This document shows positions 8,301-17,009 of a stretch of DNA of 64,000 bases, one piece after another. Each line of letters opens with the position of its first letter. Position 1 is the first letter of the stretch. The DNA lies in the NCBI GenBank assembly GCA_910578175.1, contig CAJTPF010000001.1, forward strand, positions 121,842 through 185,841, written 5' to 3'. Made by a program: the position numbers and the translations under genes. The notes beneath the pieces were generated by a model that worked only from the letters and a program-made list of their open reading frames with translations, was not told where the DNA came from and did no database searches. This DNA comes from an uncultured Lachnospiraceae bacterium. GTDB taxonomy: Bacteria; Bacillota; Clostridia; Lachnospirales; Lachnospiraceae.

Positions 8301-10463
8301 ATGGCTGAGGAATTTAATACAGAAGGCATGCTGGATATGTACCTGTTTGAGAATGAGCAGCTTTTGGAACAGCTTCAGGAAACGGTTCTGGAACAGAAAG
8401 ATGCGGAATGTTTTGATGAAGACAGTATAAATGAAATATTCAGAACCATGCATACCATTAAGGGTTCATCCGGCATTATGATGTTTGATAACATAACGGC
8501 AGTGTCGCATAAGCTTGAGGATGTGTTTTATTATTTGAGAGAATCCCATCCGGAAAATGTACCGCATTTGGAGTTAGTGGAACATGTATTAGAGGTGGAG
8601 GATTTTATTTCAAGTGAAATGGAAAAAATTCGAAACGGTGATGCTGTAGATGGTGATGCCACGGAGATTATAAAAAATCTGGATAAATTTCTGGATAAGA
8701 TTAAGAATGGCATGACAGAAGAGGGGGCAGAACTGCCGCCAGAGAATGTCCATGAAGAACCGAAACAATTTTACATAGCGCCGGTAGCCACCAGCGCCAG
8801 CCGTTTTTATAAAATTTATATCACCTTTTTTCCGGAAACGGAAATGTCTAACGTTCATGCATATAAAACCGTATATGCATTAAAAGAAATAGCGGAGGAT
8901 TTGTTATATTCCCCGGAAGATATCATTTCGGATGAATCATGTGCGGAAACCATTCTGGAGGAAGGATTCCGTATACTTCTGCAGGCACAGTGCGATGAGG
9001 AAGAGATTCGTAAGATCATCGGTGTGGGTTATGATATTAAAGAAGTTGATATTTTTGAATGTAAGGCTGAAGAGTTCCTGCAGGGATTTGATTTTGGCGA
9101 GCAGAATATGCAGATCGATCTGGAATCCAGCGTGGAGGAAATAGAGGCACGGAAACAGGAGGGCGAAGAAGAAAAGAAAGAGGAAAAGAAACCCGAAAAA
9201 CCTCAGAAACCTCAGATCGCACCGGGTGATTTCGTTATCAAATCCAAGGAACCGGGCAAACAGAAGAAACTGGCAAAGGATAAACCTAAGACAGAGAAGG
9301 CTTCCTTTATCAGCGTAAATGTAAGCAAAATGGATCAGCTGATGGATCTGATCGGAGAACTGGTCATTGCAGAATCCGTAGTATTACAGAACCCTGATTT
9401 AAAGGTTCCGGGACTGAATCTGAACAGCTTTAATAAAGCTGCAGCCCAGTTGTCGAAGATTTCCACGGATCTGCAGAATGTTATCATGTCTATGCGAATG
9501 GTTCCGTTAACCAATACATTCCAGAAGATGAACCGTATCGTCTTTGACGTATCCAGAAAACTGGGAAAAGACATTGAATTTGAGATGATCGGAGAAAATA
9601 CGGAAGTAGATAAGAATATTATTGAGCATATTTCAGATCCGTTGATGCATTTGGTAAGAAATGCCGTAGACCACGGTATAGAAACCAATGAAGAGCGGGC
9701 AGAAAGCGGCAAGACAAATAAGGGCAAGATCACTTTATCGGCAAGAACGGAAGCCGGTAAGGTATGGATTTCCGTAGAGGATAACGGAAAGGGCCTTGAC
9801 AGGGAAAAGATACTTGATAAGGCAAGGAAACAGGGAATTTTAGATGAAACTAAACCGGAATATTCTTATAAGGATAAAGAGGTATATCAGTTTATCACGC
9901 TTCCGGGATTTTCGACCAATGAGCAGATTACGGAGTATTCGGGCCGGGGCGTCGGAATGGATGTCGTTGTCCAGAATATACAGGAAATCGGAGGTACCCT
10001 GGATATTGATAGTACTCCGGGCGTAGGAAGTATCATGAGTCTGAAGATTCCGCTGACGCTTGCCATAATTGACGGTATTGTTATGGAAACCGGTTCTTCC
10101 TCCTTTGTTATGGAAACCGGCGTGATCAAGGAATTTGTCCGTGTTACGGAGAATATGATGATACATGAGCCGAACGGCGACGAATACATCATGATACGTG
10201 GGGAATGTTACCCGGTACTTCGGTTGGGCAAGTGGTATGGCTTAAATGAATATCAGGAATCTGTGGAAAACGGAATGATGTTAATCCTTGAGGTGGAAGA
10301 TAAGAAAATCTGTATTTTTGTTGACCGGCTGATCGGGGAACAGGAAATCGTTGTAAAACCGATTCCGTCCTATATTAAAAAGGTCAAAGGTTTGTCCGGC
10401 TGTACCCAGCTTGGAGACGGAAGCATTGCTTTGATATTAGATCCTGGTGGATTGATAGAATAA
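8301..10463 (+). CDS. cheA: CheA chemotaxis-type histidine kinase
   Basis: 720 residues. P1 (HPt) domain with phospho-acceptor H51 in MHTIKGSSG; a regulatory or P2-like region at about 155-265; a charged Lys/Glu/Pro linker around 285-335; dimerisation domain from about 340 (SVNVSKMDQLMDLIGELVIAES); HATPase with HLVRNAVDHGIE, DNGKGL and GRGVGMDVV; and a C-terminal CheW-like SH3 domain to the end. It phosphorylates CheB and the CheY-like protein when receptors signal through CheW. All catalytic motifs are intact. AGGAGAAGGAG precedes the ATG. Confidence 0.96.
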   Translation: MAEEFNTEGMLDMYLFENEQLLEQLQETVLEQKDAECFDEDSINEIFRTMHTIKGSSGIMMFDNITAVSHKLEDVFYYLRESHPENVPHLELVEHVLEVEDFISSEMEKIRNGDAVDGDATEIIKNLDKFLDKIKNGMTEEGAELPPENVHEEPKQFYIAPVATSASRFYKIYITFFPETEMSNVHAYKTVYALKEIAEDLLYSPEDIISDESCAETILEEGFRILLQAQCDEEEIRKIIGVGYDIKEVDIFECKAEEFLQGFDFGEQNMQIDLESSVEEIEARKQEGEEEKKEEKKPEKPQKPQIAPGDFVIKSKEPGKQKKLAKDKPKTEKASFISVNVSKMDQLMDLIGELVIAESVVLQNPDLKVPGLNLNSFNKAAAQLSKISTDLQNVIMSMRMVPLTNTFQKMNRIVFDVSRKLGKDIEFEMIGENTEVDKNIIEHISDPLMHLVRNAVDHGIETNEERAESGKTNKGKITLSARTEAGKVWISVEDNGKGLDREKILDKARKQGILDETKPEYSYKDKEVYQFITLPGFSTNEQITEYSGRGVGMDVVVQNIQEIGGTLDIDSTPGVGSIMSLKIPLTLAIIDGIVMETGSSSFVMETGVIKEFVRVTENMMIHEPNGDEYIMIRGECYPVLRLGKWYGLNEYQESVENGMMLILEVEDKKICIFVDRLIGEQEIVVKPIPSYIKKVKGLSGCTQLGDGSIALILDPGGLIE

Positions 10464-10485
10464 AACAGAAAGGAAAGGTATCCAT

Positions 10486-11031
10486 ATGGATGAAACAAGC
10501 GAATTGAAGATACAGACAGAAGAACCCCAGGTTGCTTCAAATGAGCGGGATGCACAAAAAGGCAAATATATGACTTTTAAATCTGGCAATGAGTATTTCG
10601 GCCTGAAAATTCAGTATGTCAATGAAATCATTCAATTTCAGACGATTACGGCGATTCCTGAAACTGAGGATTATATTAAAGGCCTTATCAACCTGAGAGG
10701 TAAAGTCATTCCTGTGATCGATGTCAGGCTGCGGTTTAAACAGGAGCCGTTTGAATATAACGACAGAACATGCATTATCGTTATCAATGTAAAGTCAACG
10801 GTAGTGGGACTGATCGTGGAAAAGATTGCGGAGGTAGTTGAGATCAAGGAAGAAAATATATTGCCGCCTCCGACCATCGGCCGCGTTGACAAGGTACATC
10901 ATAAGTATGTATATGGAATTGGCAAAGTTGGAGATACTGTCAAATTACTGCTGGATCCTGACAAATTATTAAATGACGAGGATTTATCAGTTGTTGAGCA
11001 GGCGAATGATATGACTATAAGTGCAGATTGA
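10486..11031 (+). CDS. cheW: CheW receptor-kinase coupling protein
   Basis: 181 residues, slightly long for CheW because of a polar N-terminal tail of about 25 residues. The SH3-like core shows KYMTFKSGNEYFGLKI, the INLRGKVIPVIDVRLRF block and LLLDPDKLL at the end. It links the receptors to CheA. GAAAGGAAAGG precedes the ATG at 10486. The next gene, a receptor, starts 12 bases after its stop, so the array components are made together. Confidence 0.95.
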   Translation: MDETSELKIQTEEPQVASNERDAQKGKYMTFKSGNEYFGLKIQYVNEIIQFQTITAIPETEDYIKGLINLRGKVIPVIDVRLRFKQEPFEYNDRTCIIVINVKSTVVGLIVEKIAEVVEIKEENILPPPTIGRVDKVHHKYVYGIGKVGDTVKLLLDPDKLLNDEDLSVVEQANDMTISAD

Positions 11032-11042
11032 GAGGTAATGAC

Positions 11043-12386
11043 ATGAAAAATATGAAAATGAAAACAAAAATGATTTTAGGATTTGTAATTCCTGTTGTTC
11101 TTACGATCATCAATGTTATTATTGGTGATTTATCAACAAGAGGGGTGGTAAAGGCGAAAAATGCTGAGAGCTATTTGGAAAATTCATCTATTTTTACGGC
11201 AGTCATAGCAATGATTTCTGTTGCGATCACAGTATTTGTTGCGATTTCATTAATAAAGGCCATTGACAGAGCCATGATTGAACTGTCAAACGGAGCAAAG
11301 GAAATTGCGATGGGTCATGTGGATGTCAATATAAAGAAATATAATGATGATGAATTCGGTGCATTGGTGGATGAATACAACAAAGTAATCAGTAATATGA
11401 AGTATCAGGCACAGATCGCGGAAGAAGTATCAAACGGTAATCTGACAGTGACGGTGAAACCGAAGTCAGCAGAAGATTTGTTGGGCAATTCCCTGAAAAA
11501 GCTGGTAGAAGATAATCTTCGTACATTAACAAATATCAGTGATGCAGGTTCTCAGGTTACGATCAGTTCCTCACAGGTAGCAAGTGCAAGTCAGGCGCTG
11601 GCACAGGGTTCTACGGAACAGGCAAGTGCGATTCAGGAGATTACGGCTTCTATCGATGAAATTGCAGAAAAGACAAAGCAGAATGCAGAACAGGCTAATT
11701 CAGCGGCAGGTCTTGTGGTACGTGCAATTGATGATGTTAAACAGGGTAACAGCCAGATGAGAGATATGATGACTGCAATGCAGGAGATCAACAAATCATC
11801 TGAAAGTATTTCAAAGATCATCAAAGTTATAGACGATATTGCATTCCAGACCAATATTCTTGCTTTGAATGCAGCCGTTGAAGCGGCAAGGGCAGGAGAA
11901 GCCGGAAAAGGCTTTGCGGTTGTAGCAGAGGAAGTCAGAAGTCTTGCAGCTAAGAGTGCATCCGCAGCAGCAGAGACAGCAGAACTGATCGAGGATTCTA
12001 TTGAGAAAGTCAGCTCAGGTTCTAAGATCGTGGATGATACGGCAAAGGCACTGGAAGCAATTACAAAGGTTGTACAGGAAAGTGAAGTTATCATCAATGG
12101 TATTGCAGAATCTTCCAATTATCAGGCAACGGCAGTGGCTCAGATCGAGCAGGCAATTACTCAGGTTTCACAGGTTGTGCAGACAAATTCTGCTACCAGT
12201 GAAGAATGTGCGGCAGCCAGTGAAGAATTATCAAATCAGGCATCCAGGATGCGTGAAATGCTTTCTATTTACAATCTGGGAGTGGGCAATCAGGCAGCTT
12301 CTTTTAAGAATTCATTTTCTTCCCCATCTTCGTCTAACATGAATGAACAGGTCATTTCTCTCGGAGACGGATTTGGTAAATATTAA
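11043..12386 (+). CDS. Methyl-accepting chemotaxis protein without periplasmic sensor
   Basis: 447 residues from ATG 11043, with GAGAGGT 6 bases upstream. Two membrane segments (about 9-26 and 48-72) enclose only about 20 exposed residues, so there is no external ligand-binding domain. A HAMP domain follows (about 73-125) and then the long signalling coiled coil with the tip FQTNILALNAAVEAARAG. It should carry signals from the membrane, energy state or a partner protein to CheA/CheW. It is the last gene of the cluster and is followed by a strong terminator. Confidence 0.93.
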   Translation: MKNMKMKTKMILGFVIPVVLTIINVIIGDLSTRGVVKAKNAESYLENSSIFTAVIAMISVAITVFVAISLIKAIDRAMIELSNGAKEIAMGHVDVNIKKYNDDEFGALVDEYNKVISNMKYQAQIAEEVSNGNLTVTVKPKSAEDLLGNSLKKLVEDNLRTLTNISDAGSQVTISSSQVASASQALAQGSTEQASAIQEITASIDEIAEKTKQNAEQANSAAGLVVRAIDDVKQGNSQMRDMMTAMQEINKSSESISKIIKVIDDIAFQTNILALNAAVEAARAGEAGKGFAVVAEEVRSLAAKSASAAAETAELIEDSIEKVSSGSKIVDDTAKALEAITKVVQESEVIINGIAESSNYQATAVAQIEQAITQVSQVVQTNSATSEECAAASEELSNQASRMREMLSIYNLGVGNQAASFKNSFSSPSSSNMNEQVISLGDGFGKY

Positions 12387-12406
12387 TATTTTAATGAAAA
12401 CGGATG

Positions 12407-12439
12407 AAAGCACAGGATTAGATTTTCCTGTGCTTTTTT
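12407..12439 (+). terminator. Terminator of the chemosensory operon
   Basis: AAAGCACAGGA pairs with TCCTGTGCTTT around a short loop and is followed by T residues. It lies 20 bases after the receptor gene stop. Confidence 0.92.
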
Positions 12440-12461
12440 ATGAATTAAAGAATGATTCTGA

Positions 12462-12490
12462 TTGATAATCAAGCAACGATATGTTATAAT
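12462..12490 (+). promoter_or_regulatory. Sigma-A promoter of HPt-hybrid kinase pair
   Basis: TTGATA (12462-12467), 17-bp spacer, TATAAT (12485-12490). Nearly consensus, 80 bases upstream of the HPt gene, so this pair is transcribed apart from the che operon. Confidence 0.8.
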
Positions 12491-12572
12491 TATATCCAAT
12501 ATTGTGTTCTATTGTTTTACGGTTATTCATGAATTTTTAAAGAAAATATGAAGAAATGAGAGGTGTTTTCCA

Positions 12573-12926
12573 ATGAGTTTATTTGAAGAACTTACAGCTA
12601 TGGGAGTAAATATTGAAGAAGGACTGAAGCGTCTGAACGGGAATGAAAACCTGTATAAAAGACTGCTGGGCTCTTTTATTAAAACGATTCAGACACATTC
12701 CGTCCAGCCGGATTTTGATCAGACGGATTATAATGAAATAATTGAGAAAGCTCATGCCATTAAAGGGGCTTCCGGAAATTTATCGATCACTCCGGTATAT
12801 GAATCCTATACCGAGATTGTAAATCTGTTGCGTGCCGGTCAGCCGGAGCAGGCAGTACCGCTTATAGAGAAAATATTGCCGATTCAGGATGAGATTGTTA
12901 AGTGCATTGAAAAGTATATGGAGTAG
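12573..12926 (+). CDS. Histidine phosphotransfer (HPt) protein
   Basis: 117 residues, one HPt four-helix bundle with phospho-acceptor H61 in KAHAIKGASGNL. It should relay phosphate between a hybrid kinase and a final response regulator. The hybrid kinase encoded 38 bases downstream has two receivers and no HPt of its own, so the pair forms a split phosphorelay. GAGAGGTG lies upstream of the ATG. The final receiver might be one of those in the neighbouring cluster; that is inference. Confidence 0.9.
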   Translation: MSLFEELTAMGVNIEEGLKRLNGNENLYKRLLGSFIKTIQTHSVQPDFDQTDYNEIIEKAHAIKGASGNLSITPVYESYTEIVNLLRAGQPEQAVPLIEKILPIQDEIVKCIEKYME

Positions 12927-12964
12927 AGATTTCCACAACACTCTTAGATTAATGGAGAGATAAA

Positions 12965-15502
12965 ATGGACAAGAAAGTAATAAAACTATTCAGGCGCAGT
13001 ATTATTGGAGTATTTATTATATGCATTGCAGTGTTTGGTTACATGACACTGATCATGTCTTACAATACCGAAGAATCGATTGAAGAGATCAGTAATGTAT
13101 ATATGTCTGAAATGAACCAGCAGATCCAGCAGAAATTTCAGACGATTACCAGTCTGCAGTTAAAGCAGGTTGAAGGAATTATTAAGCGTACGGAGCCGGG
13201 GGAGAAAAGTTATGGTAAAGAGTTGCTGGATGAACTTCAGATGAGTGCTGAAATCAGGAATTTTACTTTTTTGGCATTCTATTCCCAGGAAAGCGGCATG
13301 GAGGTGATCTATGGCGATGATTTAACGATTATCGATAAGAGTGGTTCGTTAAATGAGGATGGAAGTATCATTTTACAGGGACAGAGCGATGAAAATGAAA
13401 AAATGCTGCTGTTGGGAAAAAAAGCGTCGTATCCGATGAAAGACGGCGGTACCAGTCTGCTTCTGATCGCGGGACTGAGTATGGAATATCTGAATCAGGC
13501 CCTTTTCCTGTATGAAAATGATAATGTTCTGTATTCTCATATCATCAGTAAGGATGGAGATTTTGTCATCAGAAATGCGGATGCGTACAGGAATAATTAT
13601 TTTGAACGTATTGAAGCAACATTTGAAACATATAATGGAAAAACTTCCGCCGAATATGCAAAAGAACTGCGGGAAGCAATGGATAAAAACATGGCTTATT
13701 ACACGATTGCTTCCATTGATGGTGTAGAGAGACATATTTATTGTTCTCCGCTGGTGGCAAATTCATCATGGTATTTAATCTCCACCATGCCGAACGGTAC
13801 GCTGACCGAGACCATCAAAGAACTTGATTTTCTGAGAATCGTGATCATGGTGAGTTCCGGCGGGGTGATATTCCTTGTGATGCTGATAATTTTTATAATG
13901 TATTACCGGTTATCGCAACAGCAGATGGTGGAACTTCAGAAAGCAAGAGAAGAAGCCGATTATGCAAATAAGGCAAAAAGTGAGTTTTTATCCAGTATGA
14001 GTCATGATATCCGTACGCCGATGAATGCGATTATTGGTATGACTGAAATCGCACAGAAAAATATACAGGATTCGAATCGGGTGGAGGATTGTTTAAAGAA
14101 GGTTCATTTATCAAGCAAGCATTTACTGGGACTTATCAATGATGTATTGGACGTATCTAAAATTGAGAGCGGTAAAATGACGCTGAATATTATTCCCATG
14201 TCTCTGAGAAATGCCATGGATGATATTGTAAATATCATGCAGCCGCAGGTTAAAGCCAGAGACCAGCATTTTGATATATTCATCCAGAAGATCGTTTCAG
14301 AAAATGTATATTGTGACAGTGTGAGATTGAATCAGGTACTGCTGAATCTGTTATCCAATGCAGTTAAATTTACACCTGAGGGTGGACGGATTGATGTATA
14401 TGTTGAACAGGAACCGTCTTCTATGGGGGATGACTATGTACGGACCCATTTCAGTGTGATCGATACCGGAATCGGAATGTCTCCGGAGTTTCAGAAAAAA
14501 ATCTGGAATACTTTTTCCAGAGAAGAAACGGAGCAGGTTCGGCATACCACAGGAACCGGGTTGGGAACGGCGATCATCAAAAGCATTATTGAACTTATGG
14601 GCGGTACCATTGAAATGGAGAGTGTACAAGGGAAAGGTACTACATTCCATGCCGTACTTGACCTGAAAAAAGCGGATATAAATGAAGATGATATGAAACT
14701 TCCGGAATGGAACGTATTGGTGGTAGATGATAATGAACAGTTGTGCATCAGTGCGGCAGCCAATCTGGAGGAACTCGGCATACATACGGAATGGACTACG
14801 GACGGCAGAAAAGCCATAGATATGATCGAAGAACATCATAAAAGGGGAGAAGACTATTACTTTGTTCTGATCGACTGGAAGATGCCGAATATGGACGGTA
14901 TGCAGACGATACATGAGATTCGGAACCGGGTAGGAAATGATATTCCGATCTTCCTGATTTCAGCTTATGACTGGAGCGATATCGTGGATGAAGCCAATAC
15001 CATGGAAATAGAAGGTTTTATTTCCAAACCGTTGTTTAAATCTACATTATATGAACATTTAAAGCAATATGTAGACGGGTACAGCAAAGAGGCTGAAAAG
15101 ATCAAAAGCGACAATATCGATTTTACCGGAAAGCGTATCCTTTTGGCAGAGGATATAGACATAAACTGGGAAGTAGCATTTGAAATTCTTTCTTCTGTAG
15201 GACTGGAACTGGAGCGGGCCGTGAATGGAAAAGAGTGTCTGGAACTTTTTGAACGTTCCGAAGTCGGATACTATGATGCTGTTTTAATGGATATCCGAAT
15301 GCCAGTTATGGATGGATATGAGTCAGCTAAAGCGATTCGGGCTTTGGATCGTCAGGACCATGGACTGCCGATTATCGCCATGACTGCCGATGCTTTTTCA
15401 GATGATGCAAGGCACTGTCTGGAATGCGGTATGGATGCGCATATTCCAAAACCGCTGGATGTGAAGGAATGTATGCGTGTTCTTCAGAAATATTTATTTT
15501 AA
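12965..15502 (+). CDS. Hybrid sensor histidine kinase (Cache-like sensor, two receivers)
   Basis: 845 residues. Membrane segment at about 11-31, a large extracytoplasmic Cache-like sensor (about 35-280), second membrane segment (about 290-313), coiled coil, HisKA with SHDIRTPMNA, HATPase (NLLSNAVKFT, DTGIGM, TGTGLGTAI), and two receivers, REC1 (LVVDDNEQ, LIDWKMPNMDG, SKP) and REC2 (LLAEDIDIN, LMDIRMPVMDG, PKP). Both receivers keep their acceptor Asp. It probably senses a small extracellular ligand and relays through the HPt protein encoded just upstream. GGAGAG precedes the ATG. A terminator follows. Confidence 0.93.
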   Translation: MDKKVIKLFRRSIIGVFIICIAVFGYMTLIMSYNTEESIEEISNVYMSEMNQQIQQKFQTITSLQLKQVEGIIKRTEPGEKSYGKELLDELQMSAEIRNFTFLAFYSQESGMEVIYGDDLTIIDKSGSLNEDGSIILQGQSDENEKMLLLGKKASYPMKDGGTSLLLIAGLSMEYLNQALFLYENDNVLYSHIISKDGDFVIRNADAYRNNYFERIEATFETYNGKTSAEYAKELREAMDKNMAYYTIASIDGVERHIYCSPLVANSSWYLISTMPNGTLTETIKELDFLRIVIMVSSGGVIFLVMLIIFIMYYRLSQQQMVELQKAREEADYANKAKSEFLSSMSHDIRTPMNAIIGMTEIAQKNIQDSNRVEDCLKKVHLSSKHLLGLINDVLDVSKIESGKMTLNIIPMSLRNAMDDIVNIMQPQVKARDQHFDIFIQKIVSENVYCDSVRLNQVLLNLLSNAVKFTPEGGRIDVYVEQEPSSMGDDYVRTHFSVIDTGIGMSPEFQKKIWNTFSREETEQVRHTTGTGLGTAIIKSIIELMGGTIEMESVQGKGTTFHAVLDLKKADINEDDMKLPEWNVLVVDDNEQLCISAAANLEELGIHTEWTTDGRKAIDMIEEHHKRGEDYYFVLIDWKMPNMDGMQTIHEIRNRVGNDIPIFLISAYDWSDIVDEANTMEIEGFISKPLFKSTLYEHLKQYVDGYSKEAEKIKSDNIDFTGKRILLAEDIDINWEVAFEILSSVGLELERAVNGKECLELFERSEVGYYDAVLMDIRMPVMDGYESAKAIRALDRQDHGLPIIAMTADAFSDDARHCLECGMDAHIPKPLDVKECMRVLQKYLF

Positions 15503-15524
15503 TATTTTTAAATGTACTGACACC

Positions 15525-15560
15525 GGAGGGTGGGATGAAAAAGCATCCCCCTTCTTTTTT
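15525..15560 (+). terminator. Terminator after hybrid kinase
   Basis: GGAGGGTGGGATG pairs with CATCCCCCTTC with one bulge, followed by T6. Confidence 0.85.
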
Positions 15561-15795
15561 ATAAAATAAAACAGAGGGGGGGAAGAAATAAATGGAAATT
15601 CCCCTGAAAAGTAGGTTGTTTTACGGATCAGGTCGATTTTTGTTGAGTAATACGGCCTTATGTGGTAGGATTATTTACAGAGTTAAAGATGTTATTGTTT
15701 TCGAGTGGCTGTGTTATGTGAAATGTTAAAAAGTGTTTAAGAAAGTCAGAGGGGAGTAATCAAAGGGCTGTGAAAGGAAGAGTATTTTACATATG
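15561..15795. other. Non-coding stretch between kinase and asnA terminators
   Basis: About 235 bases with no convincing frame, no ribosome site with a following ORF and no recognised RNA element. It is flanked by two terminators, so any transcript here would be independent. A G-rich tract (AGAGGGGGG, near 15572) is the only notable composition. Confidence 0.4.
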
Positions 15796-15838
15796 AAACA
15801 GGCGGATATGCATGAAACTGCATGACCGCCTGTTTTTT
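15796..15838. terminator. Bidirectional terminator at the asnA 3' end
   Basis: AAACAGGCGG pairs with CCGCCTGTTT; inside it ATGCA pairs with TGCAT. T-rich flanks occur on both strands (TTTTTT on plus, AAA/TTT context on minus). It overlaps the asnA stop codon and faces the kinase operon from the other side. Confidence 0.85.
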
Positions 15839-16847
15839 ATAATAGTGTGATTCCGTGCTTCGCTGCGTTTTCCGTAATGTCTTCCGGCCAAATGGAAGCC
15901 TGGACTTCCCCGATATGAGCTTTGCGAAGATAAAACATACAGATCCTTGACTGACCGATTCCGCCGCCGATGGTATATGGCAGTTCCCGGTCTAAAACAG
16001 CCTTTTGGAAAGGCAGTTCCGCCCGTTCGGTACAGCCGGCTTTTTCCAGTTGTTCTGCCAGCGAGGTTTCGTCTACCCGGATACCCATGGAAGAAAGTTC
16101 TAATGCAATATCCAGAACGGGATAGTATACAATGATATCGCCGTTTAATTTCCAGTCGTCATAGTCCGGCGCCCTTCCGTCATGCTTTTCACCGGAAGCC
16201 AGTGTATCTCCGATCTGCATGATAAAGACAGAACCTTTTAATTTCGCTATCTTATATTCCCGTTCTTTCGGAGTACTATCCGGATACATATCCTCCAGTT
16301 CCTGGGATGTGATAAAGGAAATATCTGAGGGAAGGAATTCGTCTATGTAATTATACTGGGACGCGATATAGTGTTCCGTTTCCTTTAAGGCGTTATATAC
16401 TTTGCATACGGTTGTTTTCAATGTTTCGGTATTTCTTTCTTCTTTGGAGATTATTTTTTCCCAATCCCACTGATCTACAAATATGGAATGGATATTATCA
16501 GTATCTTCATCCCGCCGGATTGCGTTCATATCGGTGTATAAACCTTCTCCGGAGTGGAAACCGTATCGTTTTAGTGCCTGCCGTTTCCATTTGGCCAGCG
16601 AGTGAACGATTTCTATGATCTTGTCGTTCTGTTCTTTGATCCCAAAACTTACCGGACGTTCTACACCGTTCAGATTATCGTTGAGACCGGATTCCGGTTT
16701 TACAAACAGCGGTGCTGATACGCGGGTAAGGTTCAGTTCTCGTGCCAGAGCCCGCTCAAAATAATCTTTTACTAATTTTATACCTATTTCGGTTTCTCGA
16801 ATGGATAGAGCTGACTGATATCCATCCGGTGTTAATAAATGCTCCAT
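15837..16847 (-). CDS. asnA: Aspartate-ammonia ligase (AsnA-type asparagine synthetase)
   Basis: 336 residues, the usual AsnA length. It makes asparagine from aspartate, ammonia and ATP and is related to class II aminoacyl-tRNA synthetases. Recognisable segments are LTRVSAPLFV, VQSLAKWKR-like VHSLAKWKRQAL, GLYTDMNAIRRDED, VDQWDWEK and the C-terminal GGGIGQSRICMFYL. AAGGAAGG precedes the ATG, whose position matches family starts. It has its own promoter and is transcribed divergently from hflX. Confidence 0.96.
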   Translation of the reverse strand: MEHLLTPDGYQSALSIRETEIGIKLVKDYFERALARELNLTRVSAPLFVKPESGLNDNLNGVERPVSFGIKEQNDKIIEIVHSLAKWKRQALKRYGFHSGEGLYTDMNAIRRDEDTDNIHSIFVDQWDWEKIISKEERNTETLKTTVCKVYNALKETEHYIASQYNYIDEFLPSDISFITSQELEDMYPDSTPKEREYKIAKLKGSVFIMQIGDTLASGEKHDGRAPDYDDWKLNGDIIVYYPVLDIALELSSMGIRVDETSLAEQLEKAGCTERAELPFQKAVLDRELPYTIGGGIGQSRICMFYLRKAHIGEVQASIWPEDITENAAKHGITLL

Positions 16848-16881
16848 TCATATTACCTTCCTTTTTTATGCATTCCATAAG

Positions 16882-16910
16882 ATTATAGCATATGGTATCA
16901 AAATAGGCAA
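16882..16910 (-). promoter_or_regulatory. asnA promoter
   Basis: On the minus strand TTGCCT (16905-16910), 17-bp spacer and TATAAT (16882-16887). The -10 is perfect. The -35 directly abuts the -35 of the divergent hflX promoter. Confidence 0.8.
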
Positions 16911-16939
16911 TTGTAAAAACACCTCTTCTGGGGTATAAT
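16911..16939 (+). promoter_or_regulatory. hflX promoter
   Basis: TTGTAA (16911-16916), 17-bp spacer, TATAAT (16934-16939), 70 bases upstream of the hflX start. Back to back with the asnA promoter. Confidence 0.8.
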
Positions 16940-17009
16940 AACTCCGAAGGATTATAATTCAATTTCTATTTACAGATTAAATTTGATGATTACAGTTAGG
17001 AGAACAAAT

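Noticed and set aside
2284..12386. Flagellar chemotaxis operon
   Set aside because: No flagellar, motor or cheC/cheD genes are present in the window, and HD-GYP outputs dominate.
14351..14914. Long open frame antisense to the hybrid kinase
   Set aside because: No ribosome site or family pattern; it mirrors the coding bias of the kinase gene.
15561..15795. Novel structured RNA
   Set aside because: No strong stem set or known motif apart from the flanking terminators.
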